A DNA stretch of 17,586 nucleotides from JAYSRU01 sp043720875 (GCA_043720875.1 JAYSRU010000059.1:1-17586), one strand, 5' to 3'; positions 1 through 8,181 are shown, counted from the stretch's first letter. Numbers and translations are program-made. The notes: generated from the letters alone by a model not told the origin.

Positions 1-211
1 CTACAGCTTTTTGACCAGCAATACGAGATAAATCTGCAACAGCGTTATCTACTAATTTCTTGTCAGAAACCGCATCTCCAACTCCTTGGCTAAGAACGAT
101 TTTAGTTAATTTTGGAACCTTCATTGAAGTTTTGTATCCAAATTGTTCAGTAAGAGCAGCAACAATTTCCTGCTTATACATTTCTTGTAATCTTGGTGTA
201 TGTTTTGTCAT
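1..211 (-). CDS. rplE: 50S ribosomal protein L5, N-terminal part (cut by window edge)
   Basis: L5 binds 5S rRNA in the central protuberance of the large subunit. Only the first 70 codons are present. My translation begins MTKHTPRLQEMYKQEIVAAL, with the family's PRL...Y..EI opening, then FGYKTSMKVPKLTKIVLSQG and ADLSRIAGQKAV, which match L5 closely. The ATG is at 211-209 and overlaps the rplX stop in a TAATG arrangement, suggesting coupled translation. Unusually for this operon, an AGGAG lies 8 bases upstream of the ATG. The rest of the gene, and presumably the remaining spc genes, lie beyond base 1. The protein identity is secure; only its length is unknown. Confidence 0.95.
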   Translation of the reverse strand, partial: MTKHTPRLQEMYKQEIVAALTEQFGYKTSMKVPKLTKIVLSQGVGDAVSDKKLVDNAVADLSRIAGQKAV

Positions 212-528
212 TACTTGATCTCCTCTCCTGATTTTTTAGAATAACGCACAAGTTTACCTTCTTTGTTCGGTTTACGACCAGTTCTAGAAGCTTGACCTTT
301 CACTACAACCATAAGGTTAGAAATGTGAATACCAGCTTCCATTTCTACAATTCCTCCTTCCGGATTTGTTGCACTTGGTTTAGCGTGTTTCTTTACGATG
401 TTTTGACCTTCCACAATGGCACGGTCTTTCTTTTTGTCGATAGAACGAATTGTTCCTTCTTTTCCATTTGAGCTACCTGTTAATATCTTAACGGTGTCTC
501 CTACTTTAATGTGCAGTTTCTTTTGCAT
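211..528 (-). CDS. rplX: 50S ribosomal protein L24
   Basis: L24 is an assembly-initiator protein that binds the 5' part of 23S rRNA. The 105-residue product opens with a KOW motif, IKVGDTVKILTGSSNGKEGT at about residues 7-26, followed by the VEGQNIVKKHAKP segment typical of bacterial L24. A basic C-terminal tail (RKPNKEGKLVRYSKKSGEEIK) follows. Length is normal for the family. It starts 11 bases after the end of rplN and its stop overlaps the rplE start by one base (TAATG). Nothing looks damaged. Confidence 0.97.
   Translation of the reverse strand: MQKKLHIKVGDTVKILTGSSNGKEGTIRSIDKKKDRAIVEGQNIVKKHAKPSATNPEGGIVEMEAGIHISNLMVVVKGQASRTGRKPNKEGKLVRYSKKSGEEIK
220..224 (-). promoter_or_regulatory. 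Shine-Dalgarno-like AGGAG before rplE
   Basis: Read on the minus strand, AGGAG ends 8 bases before the rplE ATG at 211. This is ideal spacing for a ribosome binding site. It lies within the last codons of rplX (GGA GAG GAG ATC AAG), so Gly-Glu-Glu coding may explain it. I saw no comparable motif in front of the other starts I inspected in the operon, as expected for Bacteroidota, where most initiation is SD-independent. Its function is therefore uncertain. Confidence 0.4.
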
Positions 529-539
529 GACTTACAGAT

Positions 540-908
540 TTAAAGTACTTCAGGGGCTAGAGAAACAATCTTCATATAATTGTTTTCACGTAACTCCCGC
601 GCTACAGGTCCGAAAATACGGGTTCCTCTCATATCGCCAGCTTGATTTAAAATAACGCAAGCGTTATCATCAAAACGAATATAAGATCCATCTGCGCGAC
701 GAACTTCTTTTTTGGTTCTTACTATTACTGCCTTAACAACCGTTCCTTTTTTAACGGCCCCAGAGGGCATTGCACTCTTTACAGCAACTACGATTTTATC
801 GCCAACTGAAGCGTAACGACGCTTTGTACCTCCGAGAACTCGGATACACAAAACGGTTTTAGCGCCACTGTTGTCAGCTACTGAAAGTCTTGATTCTTGT
901 TGTATCAT
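540..908 (-). CDS. rplN: 50S ribosomal protein L14
   Basis: L14 binds 23S rRNA and forms part of an intersubunit bridge; it is also the docking surface for the RsfS silencing factor in other bacteria. The 122-residue product is the standard length. The diagnostic opening MIQQESRLSVADNSGAKTVL and the segment RGTRIFGPVARELRENNYMKIVSLAPEVL are intact to the C-terminus. It lies 10 bases downstream of rpsQ in the usual rpsQ-rplN-rplX-rplE order. Confidence 0.98.
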   Translation of the reverse strand: MIQQESRLSVADNSGAKTVLCIRVLGGTKRRYASVGDKIVVAVKSAMPSGAVKKGTVVKAVIVRTKKEVRRADGSYIRFDDNACVILNQAGDMRGTRIFGPVARELRENNYMKIVSLAPEVL

Positions 909-918
909 TCTACAAAAA

Positions 919-1179
919 TTATTTAGCTCTTTCTACAATCTCTACTAATCTCCAATTCTTGCTTTTAGACATTGGACGAGTCTCCATGATCTTAACGGTG
1001 TCACCTGAGTTACATTCGTTTTTTTCGTCGTGGGCGACAAATTTAGTAGTTTTTTTGACAAACTTACCATATTTTGGATGTTTTACTTTTCTTTCTACAG
1101 AAACGACAATCGATTTCTCCATTTTGTCGCTAGTAACAATCCCAATACGTTCTTTTCTTAAATTACGTTTTTCTTCCAT
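919..1179 (-). CDS. rpsQ: 30S ribosomal protein S17
   Basis: S17 is a primary 16S rRNA-binding protein with an OB fold. The 86-residue product has the expected RKERIGIVTSDKMEKSIVV opening, the RKVKHPKYGKFVKKTTKFVAHDE core (HP.Y.K....KF.AHDE) and the DTVKIMETRPMSKSKNWRLVEIVE close of the family. The ATG at 1179 lies 26 bases after the rpmC stop. That short gap carries overlapping GC-rich palindromes but no SD motif. Confidence 0.97.
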   Translation of the reverse strand: MEEKRNLRKERIGIVTSDKMEKSIVVSVERKVKHPKYGKFVKKTTKFVAHDEKNECNSGDTVKIMETRPMSKSKNWRLVEIVERAK

Positions 1180-1205
1180 AACACGTTGATTTTGCTAGGC
1201 TTAGC

Positions 1206-1394
1206 CTAAGCTTTGCGTTTTGTTAATTCGGTTTGAAGACGTGCAATTGTCTTACGTTGATCACGTATTGACAAAGGGTTCTGAATTGGTGTAACACGGT
1301 GTGTTATGATCACTTTTTCCATTTGGTCTCTCAACTCTCCTACTTTCTTTGACAAATCTGCGTCAGAAAGTTTTAAAATATCTTGTTGTTTCAT
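1206..1394 (-). CDS. rpmC: 50S ribosomal protein L29
   Basis: L29 sits at the nascent-chain exit tunnel next to L23 and is part of the docking site for the signal recognition particle and trigger factor. The 62-residue product is a typical small helical hairpin: KQQDILKLSDADLSKKVGEL, then NPLSIRDQRKTIARLQTEL near the C-terminus, matching the NP..IR..R..IAR..T.L family signature. It lies 7 bases after rplP, in canonical order. Confidence 0.95.
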   Translation of the reverse strand: MKQQDILKLSDADLSKKVGELRDQMEKVIITHRVTPIQNPLSIRDQRKTIARLQTELTKRKA

Positions 1395-1401
1395 CGTTCG
1401 A

Positions 1402-1830
1402 TTATTTTACTGGTACAACATAATCATTGCGGACAATGAATTTACATTTTACTGGAAGCTTTTGTGCTGCCAAACGCATTGCTTCTTTAGCAATTTCGTA
1501 AGGTACGCCATCCGCTTCAAACATAATGCGACCTGGTTTAACAACTGCAACCCAGTGGCTAGGAGCTCCTTTACCCTTACCCATACGTACCTCTGCAGGC
1601 TTAGACGTAACTGGTTTATCAGGGAAAATTCTGATCCATACTTTTCCTTCACGCTTCATGAAACGCGTAACTGCGATACGTGAAGCTTCTATTTGACGTG
1701 AAGTTATCCATCCGGGCTCAAGGGTTTTCAAACCGAAAGATCCAAAGGCAATTGTGCTTCCACGTTGTGCCTCGCCTCGGTTACGACCCTTTTGTACTCT
1801 TCTGAACTTCGTTCTTTTTGGTGATAACAT
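1402..1830 (-). CDS. rplP: 50S ribosomal protein L16
   Basis: L16 contacts the A-site tRNA region and organises the peptidyl-transferase side of the large subunit. The 142-residue product starts MLSPKRTKFRRVQKGRNRG and carries the family segments FGSFGLKTLEPGWITSRQIE, RKEGKVWIRIFPDKP-like (here MKREGKVWIRIFPDKPVT) and GKGKGAPSHWVAVVKPGRI. Length and motifs are normal. It starts 26 bases downstream of rpsC. Confidence 0.98.
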   Translation of the reverse strand: MLSPKRTKFRRVQKGRNRGEAQRGSTIAFGSFGLKTLEPGWITSRQIEASRIAVTRFMKREGKVWIRIFPDKPVTSKPAEVRMGKGKGAPSHWVAVVKPGRIMFEADGVPYEIAKEAMRLAAQKLPVKCKFIVRNDYVVPVK

Positions 1831-1856
1831 TTTTCTGAGTCTTTAAAAATTCTCGA

Positions 1857-2618
1857 TTACTTTTTCTTTCTTTTTGCACCTGGAGCTCCTGCTCCTGGCT
1901 TACGTGGACCACGGTCATTACGATCATTTCCTCCATGTCCTGGCTTAGCTCCTTGAGCCGATACCATTCCAATGTTTGGAGAAAGATCTCTTTTACCAAA
2001 TACTTCACCTTTGCAGATCCATACTTTGATTCCGATTAATCCATAAGTAGTAAGTGCTTCTCCTACTGCGTAGTCGATGTCTGCACGGAACGTATGTAAT
2101 GGAGTACGTCCGTCTTTGTACATCTCTGTACGAGCCATTTCAGCACCATTCAAACGACCAGAGATCTTAACTTTGATTCCTTCAGCCCCCATTCTCATGG
2201 TAGAAGCAATCGCCATTTTAATCGCACGACGAAAAGAAACACGCGCTTCGATTTGACGAGCAATTCCATCCGCAACCAAACGAGCATCGAGTTCAGGTCT
2301 CTTTACTTCAAAAATGTTGATTTGAATTTCTTTTTTCGTCAATTTTTTTAATTCTTCTTTCAGTTTATCAACCTCAGAACCTCCTTTCCCGATGATAACA
2401 CCCGGACGAGCTGTATTGATTGTTACTGTTACAAGTTTCAACGTACGTTCGATGATGATTTTGGCAATACTCGCTTTTGCAAGACGGGCATTCAAATACT
2501 TACGAATTTGGTGATCTTCAATGATTTTATCTTTGTATTGATCGCCTCCGTACCAGTTAGACTCCCATCCTTGAATGTAGCCAAGTCTATTACCTATTGG
2601 ATTTGTTTTTTGTCCCAT
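1857..2618 (-). CDS. rpsC: 30S ribosomal protein S3
   Basis: S3 helps form the mRNA entry tunnel of the small subunit. The 253-residue product begins MGQKTNPIGNRLGYIQGWES. It has the type-II KH domain with its GKGG loop at residues 77-80 (RPGVIIGKGG) and the C-terminal S3 domain (GRLNGAEMARTEMYKDGRTPLHTFRADIDYA). It is longer than E. coli S3, from memory about 233 residues, because of a Gly/Arg/Lys-rich tail after about residue 215 ending in AKRKKK. It lies 5 bases after rplV. Confidence 0.98.
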   Translation of the reverse strand: MGQKTNPIGNRLGYIQGWESNWYGGDQYKDKIIEDHQIRKYLNARLAKASIAKIIIERTLKLVTVTINTARPGVIIGKGGSEVDKLKEELKKLTKKEIQINIFEVKRPELDARLVADGIARQIEARVSFRRAIKMAIASTMRMGAEGIKVKISGRLNGAEMARTEMYKDGRTPLHTFRADIDYAVGEALTTYGLIGIKVWICKGEVFGKRDLSPNIGMVSAQGAKPGHGGNDRNDRGPRKPGAGAPGAKRKKK

Positions 2619-2623
2619 CTTAC

Positions 2624-3022
2624 TTATTTGTTTCTGCCATCAACAACGATGGTTACGTGATTTGAACGTTTTCTAACTCTATGCGCTCTCCCTTGTGGAG
2701 CCGCTTGGATTCTTTTCAACATTGCAGCGCTTGCTACTTCTATCGTTTTTACATAAAGATCCGCTTCTTCGATACTTTTACCTTCGTTTTTAGCTTCCCA
2801 ATTTGCAATCGCAGAGCGAAGTAGTTTTTCCAAACTAACTGAAGCGTTTTTAGCATTAAAATGCAAAACGTTCATTGCTTTGTTGACATCCATTCCTCTA
2901 ACGAGATCAGCAACTAATCTCATTTTTCTTGGCGCAATCCCAGATTTATTCAGTTGAGCTACGGCTACAACTTTCTTTTCCTCCTTTATGCGATCCGCCA
3001 TTAATCTTTTTCTAGCACCCAT
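2624..3022 (-). CDS. rplV: 50S ribosomal protein L22
   Basis: L22 binds several 23S rRNA domains, and its long beta-hairpin lines the exit-tunnel constriction where macrolides act. The 132-residue product has SGIAPRKMRLVADLVRGMDV and the hairpin region IQAAPQGRAHRVRKRSNHVTIVV near the C-terminus, with no visible hairpin deletion or insertion. The start MGARKRLMADRIKEEKK gives an N-terminal extension relative to E. coli. I keep it because MGARK openings are usual in Bacteroidota L22; Met8 is the alternative start. Confidence 0.97.
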   Translation of the reverse strand: MGARKRLMADRIKEEKKVVAVAQLNKSGIAPRKMRLVADLVRGMDVNKAMNVLHFNAKNASVSLEKLLRSAIANWEAKNEGKSIEEADLYVKTIEVASAAMLKRIQAAPQGRAHRVRKRSNHVTIVVDGRNK

Positions 3023-3033
3023 GTTGACTACTA

Positions 3034-3312
3034 TTAGCGTTTTTTATCTTTCTTGTTGCCACCGTGGCCGCGGAAGTTACGAGTTGGTGAAAATTCACCT
3101 AACTTGTGTCCTACCATATTCTCTGTTACAAACACAGGGATAAACTTGTTACCATTGTGAACTGCAAACGTTAAGCCTACAAAATCAGGCGTAATTGTGG
3201 AAGCTCTAGACCATGTTTTAATCACGGTTTTACTTCCTGAAGCTTGAGCTTCATCTACTCTAATCGCCAGTTTATAATGTATAAACGGCGGTTTCTTAAG
3301 GGAACGACTCAT
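3034..3312 (-). CDS. rpsS: 30S ribosomal protein S19
   Basis: S19 forms a complex with S13 in the small-subunit head, near the A-site tRNA. The 92-residue product is the family length. It contains MSRSLKKPPFI, IKTWSRASTITPDFVGLTFAVHNGNKFIPVFVTENMVGHKLGEF and SPTRNFRGHGG, all diagnostic. It lies 6 bases downstream of rplB and 11 bases upstream of rplV. Confidence 0.98.
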   Translation of the reverse strand: MSRSLKKPPFIHYKLAIRVDEAQASGSKTVIKTWSRASTITPDFVGLTFAVHNGNKFIPVFVTENMVGHKLGEFSPTRNFRGHGGNKKDKKR

Positions 3313-3318
3313 ATCTTC

Positions 3319-4143
3319 TTATTTTTTACGTCTTTCAATAATAAACTTATCTGAATACTTTTGTTTAGATCTTGTTTTGTATCCTTTAGCAGGCAAACCT
3401 TTTCTAGATCGTGGTAAACCTCCGGCATTTCTACCTTCACCACCACCCATCGGGTGATCTACTGGATTCATTACAACTCCACGTACACGTGGACGACGAC
3501 CTAACCAACGGCTTCTACCAGCTTTACCTGAAACAACTAAAGAATGCTCTGAATTCGAAACCGAACCAAGAGTAGCCATACATGTTACAAGTATTAAACG
3601 AGTTTCACTCGAAGGCATTTTGATAATCGCATAACGACCATCACGAGCCTGTAGTTGTGCATAAGTACCTGCTCCACGTGCAATCGATCCACCTTTACCA
3701 GGCTTCAATTCGATGTTGTGTATTACAGATCCCAATGGTATATCTGAAAGATAAAGAGCATTACCTACGTTAGGTGTAGCTTCTTTACCAGCAACAACTG
3801 TATCACCAACTTTTAATCCTTCTGGAGCGATAATATATCGTTTCTCTCCATCTGCATAATAAAGTAATGCAATACGAGCAGTTCTATTTGGATCGTATTC
3901 GATCTGTTTAACTTTTGCTGGTACGTCGTGCTTGTCTCTTTTAAAATCGACAACACGGTACTGGTGTTTGTGTCCTCCTCCGACATATCGCATTGTCATG
4001 CGACCGTCGTTATTTCGTCCACCAGATTTTTTGTTTGATTCAACTAATGATTTTTCTGGACGGTTAGTTGTAACCTCAGAATAATCAGAGTTAATCTTAT
4101 GTCTTTGCCCTGGAGTGGTAGGCGAGAATTTTTTAAGTGCCAT
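3319..4143 (-). CDS. rplB: 50S ribosomal protein L2
   Basis: L2 is required for subunit association and peptidyl-transferase activity. The 274-residue product has the conserved core SGGRNNDGRMTMRYVGGGHK and the C-terminal RGVVMNPVDHPMGGGEGRNA. His230 aligns with the functionally important His229 of E. coli. The second histidine of the usual DHPHGGGEG is Met232 here, a variant I recognise from Bacteroidota L2 and therefore a useful taxonomic marker. It lies 9 bases after rplW. The product is intact. Confidence 0.98.
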   Translation of the reverse strand: MALKKFSPTTPGQRHKINSDYSEVTTNRPEKSLVESNKKSGGRNNDGRMTMRYVGGGHKHQYRVVDFKRDKHDVPAKVKQIEYDPNRTARIALLYYADGEKRYIIAPEGLKVGDTVVAGKEATPNVGNALYLSDIPLGSVIHNIELKPGKGGSIARGAGTYAQLQARDGRYAIIKMPSSETRLILVTCMATLGSVSNSEHSLVVSGKAGRSRWLGRRPRVRGVVMNPVDHPMGGGEGRNAGGLPRSRKGLPAKGYKTRSKQKYSDKFIIERRKK

Positions 4144-4152
4144 TTCGCTTTC

Positions 4153-4452
4153 TTAAAGGTTATTGTACAAATCAATCGTTTCTCCATCAGCAAGAGTCAC
4201 TATGGCTTTTTTCCATATTGCTCTTTTTTGCTCAACGACACCTCTATTCGTATATTTCGTAGAGGATTTTCCACCGCCATAGGTCATTGTATTTATGTTA
4301 ACAACGTGAACATTGTTATACATTTTTTCGACGGCTTGCTTAATTTGAAGCTTGTTTGCTTTTCTATCTACTACGAAAGAAAATTTACCACTTTTTTCAG
4401 TGGTAATTGATGCTTTCTCAGTGATCAGAGGCTTCTTTATTATTGTATTCAT
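4153..4452 (-). CDS. rplW: 50S ribosomal protein L23
   Basis: L23 sits beside the exit tunnel and docks trigger factor and SRP. The 99-residue product matches the family from IIKKPLITEKASITTEKSGKFSFVVDRKANKLQIKQAVE through NINTMTYGGGKS to the C-terminal KKAIVTLADGETIDLY. It lies 6 bases after rplD and 9 bases before rplB. Length is normal. Confidence 0.97.
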   Translation of the reverse strand: MNTIIKKPLITEKASITTEKSGKFSFVVDRKANKLQIKQAVEKMYNNVHVVNINTMTYGGGKSSTKYTNRGVVEQKRAIWKKAIVTLADGETIDLYNNL

Positions 4453-4458
4453 TACTTA

Positions 4459-5085
4459 TTAGTTAAGAATGTTTTCAATTACTTCGATACTGCTTTGTGC
4501 TAGTACGATTTTCTTCGCGTTCAATACATCGTATGTGTTGATATCAGATGCTACTGATACTTTCACTCTTCCTAAGTTACGTGCAGACATGTAAACATTA
4601 CTGTCGTTGCTTCCTACTACGAAAAGAACTTTTTCATTTGTCAGGCTTAAATTACTCAAAAGAGCAATAAAATCTTTAGTTCGAGGTGTTTCAACCGATA
4701 GATCTTCAATTACCAAGATTGAATCTGTTTTTGCTTTGTAAGCCAATGCTGACTGACGCGCTAAACGCTTCAATTTGATATTCAATTTGAAATGATAATC
4801 ACGAGGACGAGGACCGAAAATACGACCACCACCGACACGAGTACCAGATTTCACACTACCAGCACGAGCACCACCCGTACCTTTTTGTTTCTTCAATTTT
4901 CTAGTTGAACCAGAAATTTCAGCTCTTTCTTTGGACTTATGAGTTCCTTGACGACGATTAGCTAAATGTTGTTTAACATCTAAGTAAATTGCGTGATCGT
5001 TTGGTTCAATTCCAAAAATGGCATCTGAAAGAGTAGCAACTTTCTTAGTCGCTTTCCCTGTTTTGTCAAATATCTTTACTTCCAT
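4459..5085 (-). CDS. rplD: 50S ribosomal protein L4
   Basis: L4 binds 23S rRNA, lines the exit tunnel, and in E. coli represses its own operon. The 208-residue product carries the tunnel loop region KQKGTGGARAGSVKSGTRVGGGRIFGPRPRDY at about residues 69-99, followed by KLKRLARQSALAYKA. The ATG overlaps the rplC stop by one base (TAATG), so the two proteins are probably translated in a coupled way. Whether L4 autoregulation occurs in this phylum cannot be judged from the sequence. Confidence 0.98.
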   Translation of the reverse strand: MEVKIFDKTGKATKKVATLSDAIFGIEPNDHAIYLDVKQHLANRRQGTHKSKERAEISGSTRKLKKQKGTGGARAGSVKSGTRVGGGRIFGPRPRDYHFKLNIKLKRLARQSALAYKAKTDSILVIEDLSVETPRTKDFIALLSNLSLTNEKVLFVVGSNDSNVYMSARNLGRVKVSVASDINTYDVLNAKKIVLAQSSIEVIENILN

Positions 5086-5699
5086 TATTTCGAAATTGTT
5101 ACGATTGAACCTTTAGCTCCTGGAACAGAACCTTTAACTATAATAAGGTTTTTGTCAGTCAAAATCTTCAAAACTACCAAGTTTTCTATTTTAACGTTCT
5201 TGTTCCCCATTTGACCAGCCATACGCATTCCTTTGAATACTTTTGCTGGATAAGAACAAGCACCAATAGATCCTGGAGCTCTTAATCTGTTGTGTTGACC
5301 GTGAGTTGATTGCCCAACTCCTGCGAAGTTGTGACGTTTTACAACCCCTTGAAAACCTTTACCTTTTGAAACTCCAGAGACACCTACGTATTCTCCTTCT
5401 TCAAAAATGTTTGCGTCTACGACATCTCCTAAACTTAATCCGTTGAATCCTTTGAATTCAACTAATTTAGATTTTGGATCAGTATTCGCTTTTTTGAAAT
5501 GGCCTTTTAACGCGTTCGGAGTATTATTCTCCTTACGTTTTCCAAATCCAAGCTGTACTGCGTCATATCCGTCTCTGTCTTGCGTTTTTAGTTGTGTAAC
5601 TACGCAAGGACCAGCCTCTAACACTGTGCATGGTGTTGCCTTACCCTCGGCACTGTAGATGCTAGTCATACCGATTTTTCTACCAATAATTCCGGGCAT
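5085..5699 (-). CDS. rplC: 50S ribosomal protein L3
   Basis: L3 is an early 23S rRNA-binding protein that reaches toward the peptidyl-transferase centre. The 204-residue product starts MPGIIGRKIGMTSIYSAEGK and has the conserved tract from HGQHNRLRAPGSIGACSYPA (residues 133-152) through VFKGMRMAGQMGN. In E. coli the corresponding GSIGQNQTP supplies the glutamine methylated by PrmB. Here it is GSIGACSYP, so there is no glutamine to modify. A 50-base A-rich spacer separates it from rpsJ, the largest gap inside this operon. Confidence 0.98.
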   Translation of the reverse strand: MPGIIGRKIGMTSIYSAEGKATPCTVLEAGPCVVTQLKTQDRDGYDAVQLGFGKRKENNTPNALKGHFKKANTDPKSKLVEFKGFNGLSLGDVVDANIFEEGEYVGVSGVSKGKGFQGVVKRHNFAGVGQSTHGQHNRLRAPGSIGACSYPAKVFKGMRMAGQMGNKNVKIENLVVLKILTDKNLIIVKGSVPGAKGSIVTISK

Positions 5700-5749
5700 A
5701 CTTTGTTTATTTATTATTTGTTAATTACTTGTTTTAATTCGTGTATCCG

Positions 5750-6055
5750 TTACACCTTGATTTCAACATCAACTCCACTTGGCAATTCAAGTCTCATTAA
5801 CGCATCAACTGTTTTAGAAGAAGATGAGTAGATGTCCAAAAGTCTTTTGTAAGAACATAATTGGAACTGCTCACGTGCTTTCTTCATAACGTGTGGTGAA
5901 CGTAAAACGGTGTAAATTCTCTTGTGTGTTGGAAGTGGAATTGGTCCACTCACTACAGCACCTGTAGCTTTTACTGTTTTCACGATTTTTTCTGCCGATT
6001 TGTCAACCAAGTTATGATCGTACGACTTTAATTTAATTCTAATTCTTTGGCTCAT
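5750..6055 (-). CDS. rpsJ: 30S ribosomal protein S10
   Basis: S10 is part of the small-subunit head and, as NusE, joins transcription antitermination complexes with NusB. The 101-residue product shows the full family pattern: IRIKLKSYDHNLVDKSAEKI, VSGPIPLPTHKRIYTVLRSPH, then REQFQLCSYKRLLDIYSSSS and LELPSGVDVEIKV. It follows fusA by 12 bases with no tuf gene between, so the S10 operon is joined to the str operon. Confidence 0.98.
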   Translation of the reverse strand: MSQRIRIKLKSYDHNLVDKSAEKIVKTVKATGAVVSGPIPLPTHKRIYTVLRSPHVMKKAREQFQLCSYKRLLDIYSSSSKTVDALMRLELPSGVDVEIKV

Positions 6056-6067
6056 ATCTCGTTTGAA

Positions 6068-8176
6068 TTAAGCTGTAATTTTTCCATTTAATTTTGCAAC
6101 AACTGCATCCGCAACGTTACGTGGTGCTTCTTCGAAGTGTGAAAATTCCATTGTTGAACTTGCACGACCTGATGAAATTGTACGTAACTGAGTTACATAA
6201 CCGAACATTTCAGAAAGAGGAACACGCGCTTTGATAACTTTCGCACCATTACGGTCATCCATTCCAGCCATTTGGCCACGACGACGGTTCAAATCTCCTA
6301 CTACATCACCCATGTTTTCTTCTGGTGTAAGCACCTCTAAATTCATGATTGGTTCAAGTAAAATAGGCTTCGCTTTCTTCATTGATTCACGGTAAGCAAC
6401 CTTAGCACAGATTTCGAATGATAATGAATCTGAATCGACAGCATGGTAAGAACCATCCAACAACTCAACTTTCATAGCATCCATAGGGAAACCTGCCATA
6501 ACACCAGTTTTCATAGATTCTCTAAATCCTTTTTCAACTGAAGGAATAAATTCACGAGGAATATTACCACCTTTTACTGAATTAATGAATTCAAGACCTG
6601 TTTTTTCAGGATTATCTTGCGGAGAAAGTTTGAAAACGATATCAGCAAATTTACCACGTCCACCAGATTGTTTTTTGTAAACTTCTCTGTGATCAACAGC
6701 AACTGTGATATTTTCTTTGTAAGCAACTTGAGGAGCACCTTCATTAACCTCAACTTTAAACTCACGCTTCAAACGCTCAACTAAAATCTCTAAGTGAAGC
6801 TCACCCATTCCTGAGATTACAGTTTGACCTGAATCTTGATCTGTATGAACTTTAAATGTAGGATCTTCTTCAGCTAATTTATTTAACCCCATAGATAGTT
6901 TATCCATATCTGCTTGAGTTTTAGGCTCAATTGCGATACCGATTACTGGTTCTGGGAAGTCCATAGACTCCAAAACAATTTGATTTTTTTCGTCGCATAA
7001 AGTATCTCCAGTACGGATATCTTTAAAACCAACACAAGCACCAATATCACCAGCGTCCAATAATTCGATTGGATTCTGCTTATTTGAGTGCATTTGGAAT
7101 AAACGAGAAATACGTTCCTTGTTTCCAGTACGTGTATTGTATACATAAGAACCGGCAGGAATATTACCTGAATAAACTCTTACGAAACATAAACGACCAA
7201 CGAAAGGATCTGTAGCAATTTTAAACGCTAAAGCAGCTAAAGGCTCAGTTGTCATTGGTTGACGTGAAACAACTTCATCTGTTTTAGGATCAATTCCTTC
7301 AATTGCATCGATATCCATTGGAGATGGCAAGAAAGCCATAACCGCATCCAACATAGTTTGTACACCTTTGTTTTTGAAAGATGAACCACACATGATTGGT
7401 TGAATCGACATATTGATAGTAGATTTACGAATAGCTGCATGCATTTCTGCTTCAGTGATCGAATTTGGATCTTCGAAGAATTTCTCCATCAAAGCCTCAT
7501 CAGATTCAGCTACTGCTTCTACTAATTTTTCACGGTACTCGTTTACAACATCCATTAAGTCAGCAGGAATTGGAACTTCAGTCCAAGTCATACCTTTATC
7601 GTGCTCATTCCAAACGATACCACGCATGTTGATCAAATCAACAACACCTGTAAAGTCATCTTCAGCTCCGATTGGAATTTGAAGTGGAACTGGATTACCT
7701 CCTAAACGTTCTTTAATTTGGTCTACAGTTTTGAAAAAATCTGCACCTGCACGGTCCATCTTATTAACAAAACCTAAACGAGGAACTTTGTATTTATCAG
7801 CTTGACGCCAAACCGTTTCCGATTGTGGCTCTACACCAGAAGAAGCACAAAACAATGCTACTGCACCATCTAATACACGTAATGAACGTTCTACCTCAAC
7901 GGTAAAATCAACGTGACCAGGTGTGTCAATAATATTCATTCTATACTCTTGATCTCTGTATTTCCAGAAACATGTTGTTGCAGCAGAAGTAATGGTAATA
8001 CCACGTTCTTGCTCCTGCTCCATCCAGTCCATCGTTGCAGCGCCATCATGTACTTCACCAATTTTGTGTGAAATACCAGTATAATAAAGGATACGCTCTG
8101 TAGTTGTTGTTTTACCAGCATCTACGTGAGCCATAATTCCAATGTTACGTGTGAATGTTAAATCTCTTTTAGCCAT
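6068..8176 (-). CDS. fusA: elongation factor G
   Basis: EF-G is the ribosomal GTPase that catalyses translocation and, with RRF, ribosome recycling; it is the target of fusidic acid. The 702-residue product has all GTPase motifs: P-loop AHVDAGKTTT at residues 16-25, switch region QERGITIT around 56-63, DTPGH at 84-88 and NKMD at 138-141. Domain II follows (AFKIATDPFVGRLCFVRVYSG), then the domain III segment GMGELHLEILVERLKREF, domain IV and the C-terminal domain with GRASSTMEFSHFEEAP. Length is standard. It sits between rpsG (5 bases upstream) and rpsJ, with no tuf downstream. Confidence 0.98.
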   Translation of the reverse strand: MAKRDLTFTRNIGIMAHVDAGKTTTTERILYYTGISHKIGEVHDGAATMDWMEQEQERGITITSAATTCFWKYRDQEYRMNIIDTPGHVDFTVEVERSLRVLDGAVALFCASSGVEPQSETVWRQADKYKVPRLGFVNKMDRAGADFFKTVDQIKERLGGNPVPLQIPIGAEDDFTGVVDLINMRGIVWNEHDKGMTWTEVPIPADLMDVVNEYREKLVEAVAESDEALMEKFFEDPNSITEAEMHAAIRKSTINMSIQPIMCGSSFKNKGVQTMLDAVMAFLPSPMDIDAIEGIDPKTDEVVSRQPMTTEPLAALAFKIATDPFVGRLCFVRVYSGNIPAGSYVYNTRTGNKERISRLFQMHSNKQNPIELLDAGDIGACVGFKDIRTGDTLCDEKNQIVLESMDFPEPVIGIAIEPKTQADMDKLSMGLNKLAEEDPTFKVHTDQDSGQTVISGMGELHLEILVERLKREFKVEVNEGAPQVAYKENITVAVDHREVYKKQSGGRGKFADIVFKLSPQDNPEKTGLEFINSVKGGNIPREFIPSVEKGFRESMKTGVMAGFPMDAMKVELLDGSYHAVDSDSLSFEICAKVAYRESMKKAKPILLEPIMNLEVLTPEENMGDVVGDLNRRRGQMAGMDDRNGAKVIKARVPLSEMFGYVTQLRTISSGRASSTMEFSHFEEAPRNVADAVVAKLNGKITA

Positions 8177-8181
8177 TACTA

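Noticed and set aside
1199..1211. Palindrome GCTTAG-C-CTAAGC over the rpmC stop and spacer
   Set aside because: The one-base centre prevents a stable RNA hairpin. It lies inside a ribosomal operon with no sign of transcription stopping, so it is probably chance.
416..1683. Plus-strand frames of 60-125 codons across the ribosomal operon
   Set aside because: They lie antisense to intact ribosomal genes and show no family motif; they are shadows of the opposite strand's coding bias.
5741..5755. GTGTA/TACAC hairpin over the rpsJ stop
   Set aside because: Only five base pairs and no T-run; downstream genes must be expressed, so neither a terminator nor a convincing regulatory element.
6574..8121. 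Minus-strand frames of about 60-67 codons inside fusA
   Set aside because: They overlap the intact EF-G frame in another register and have no recognisable features.
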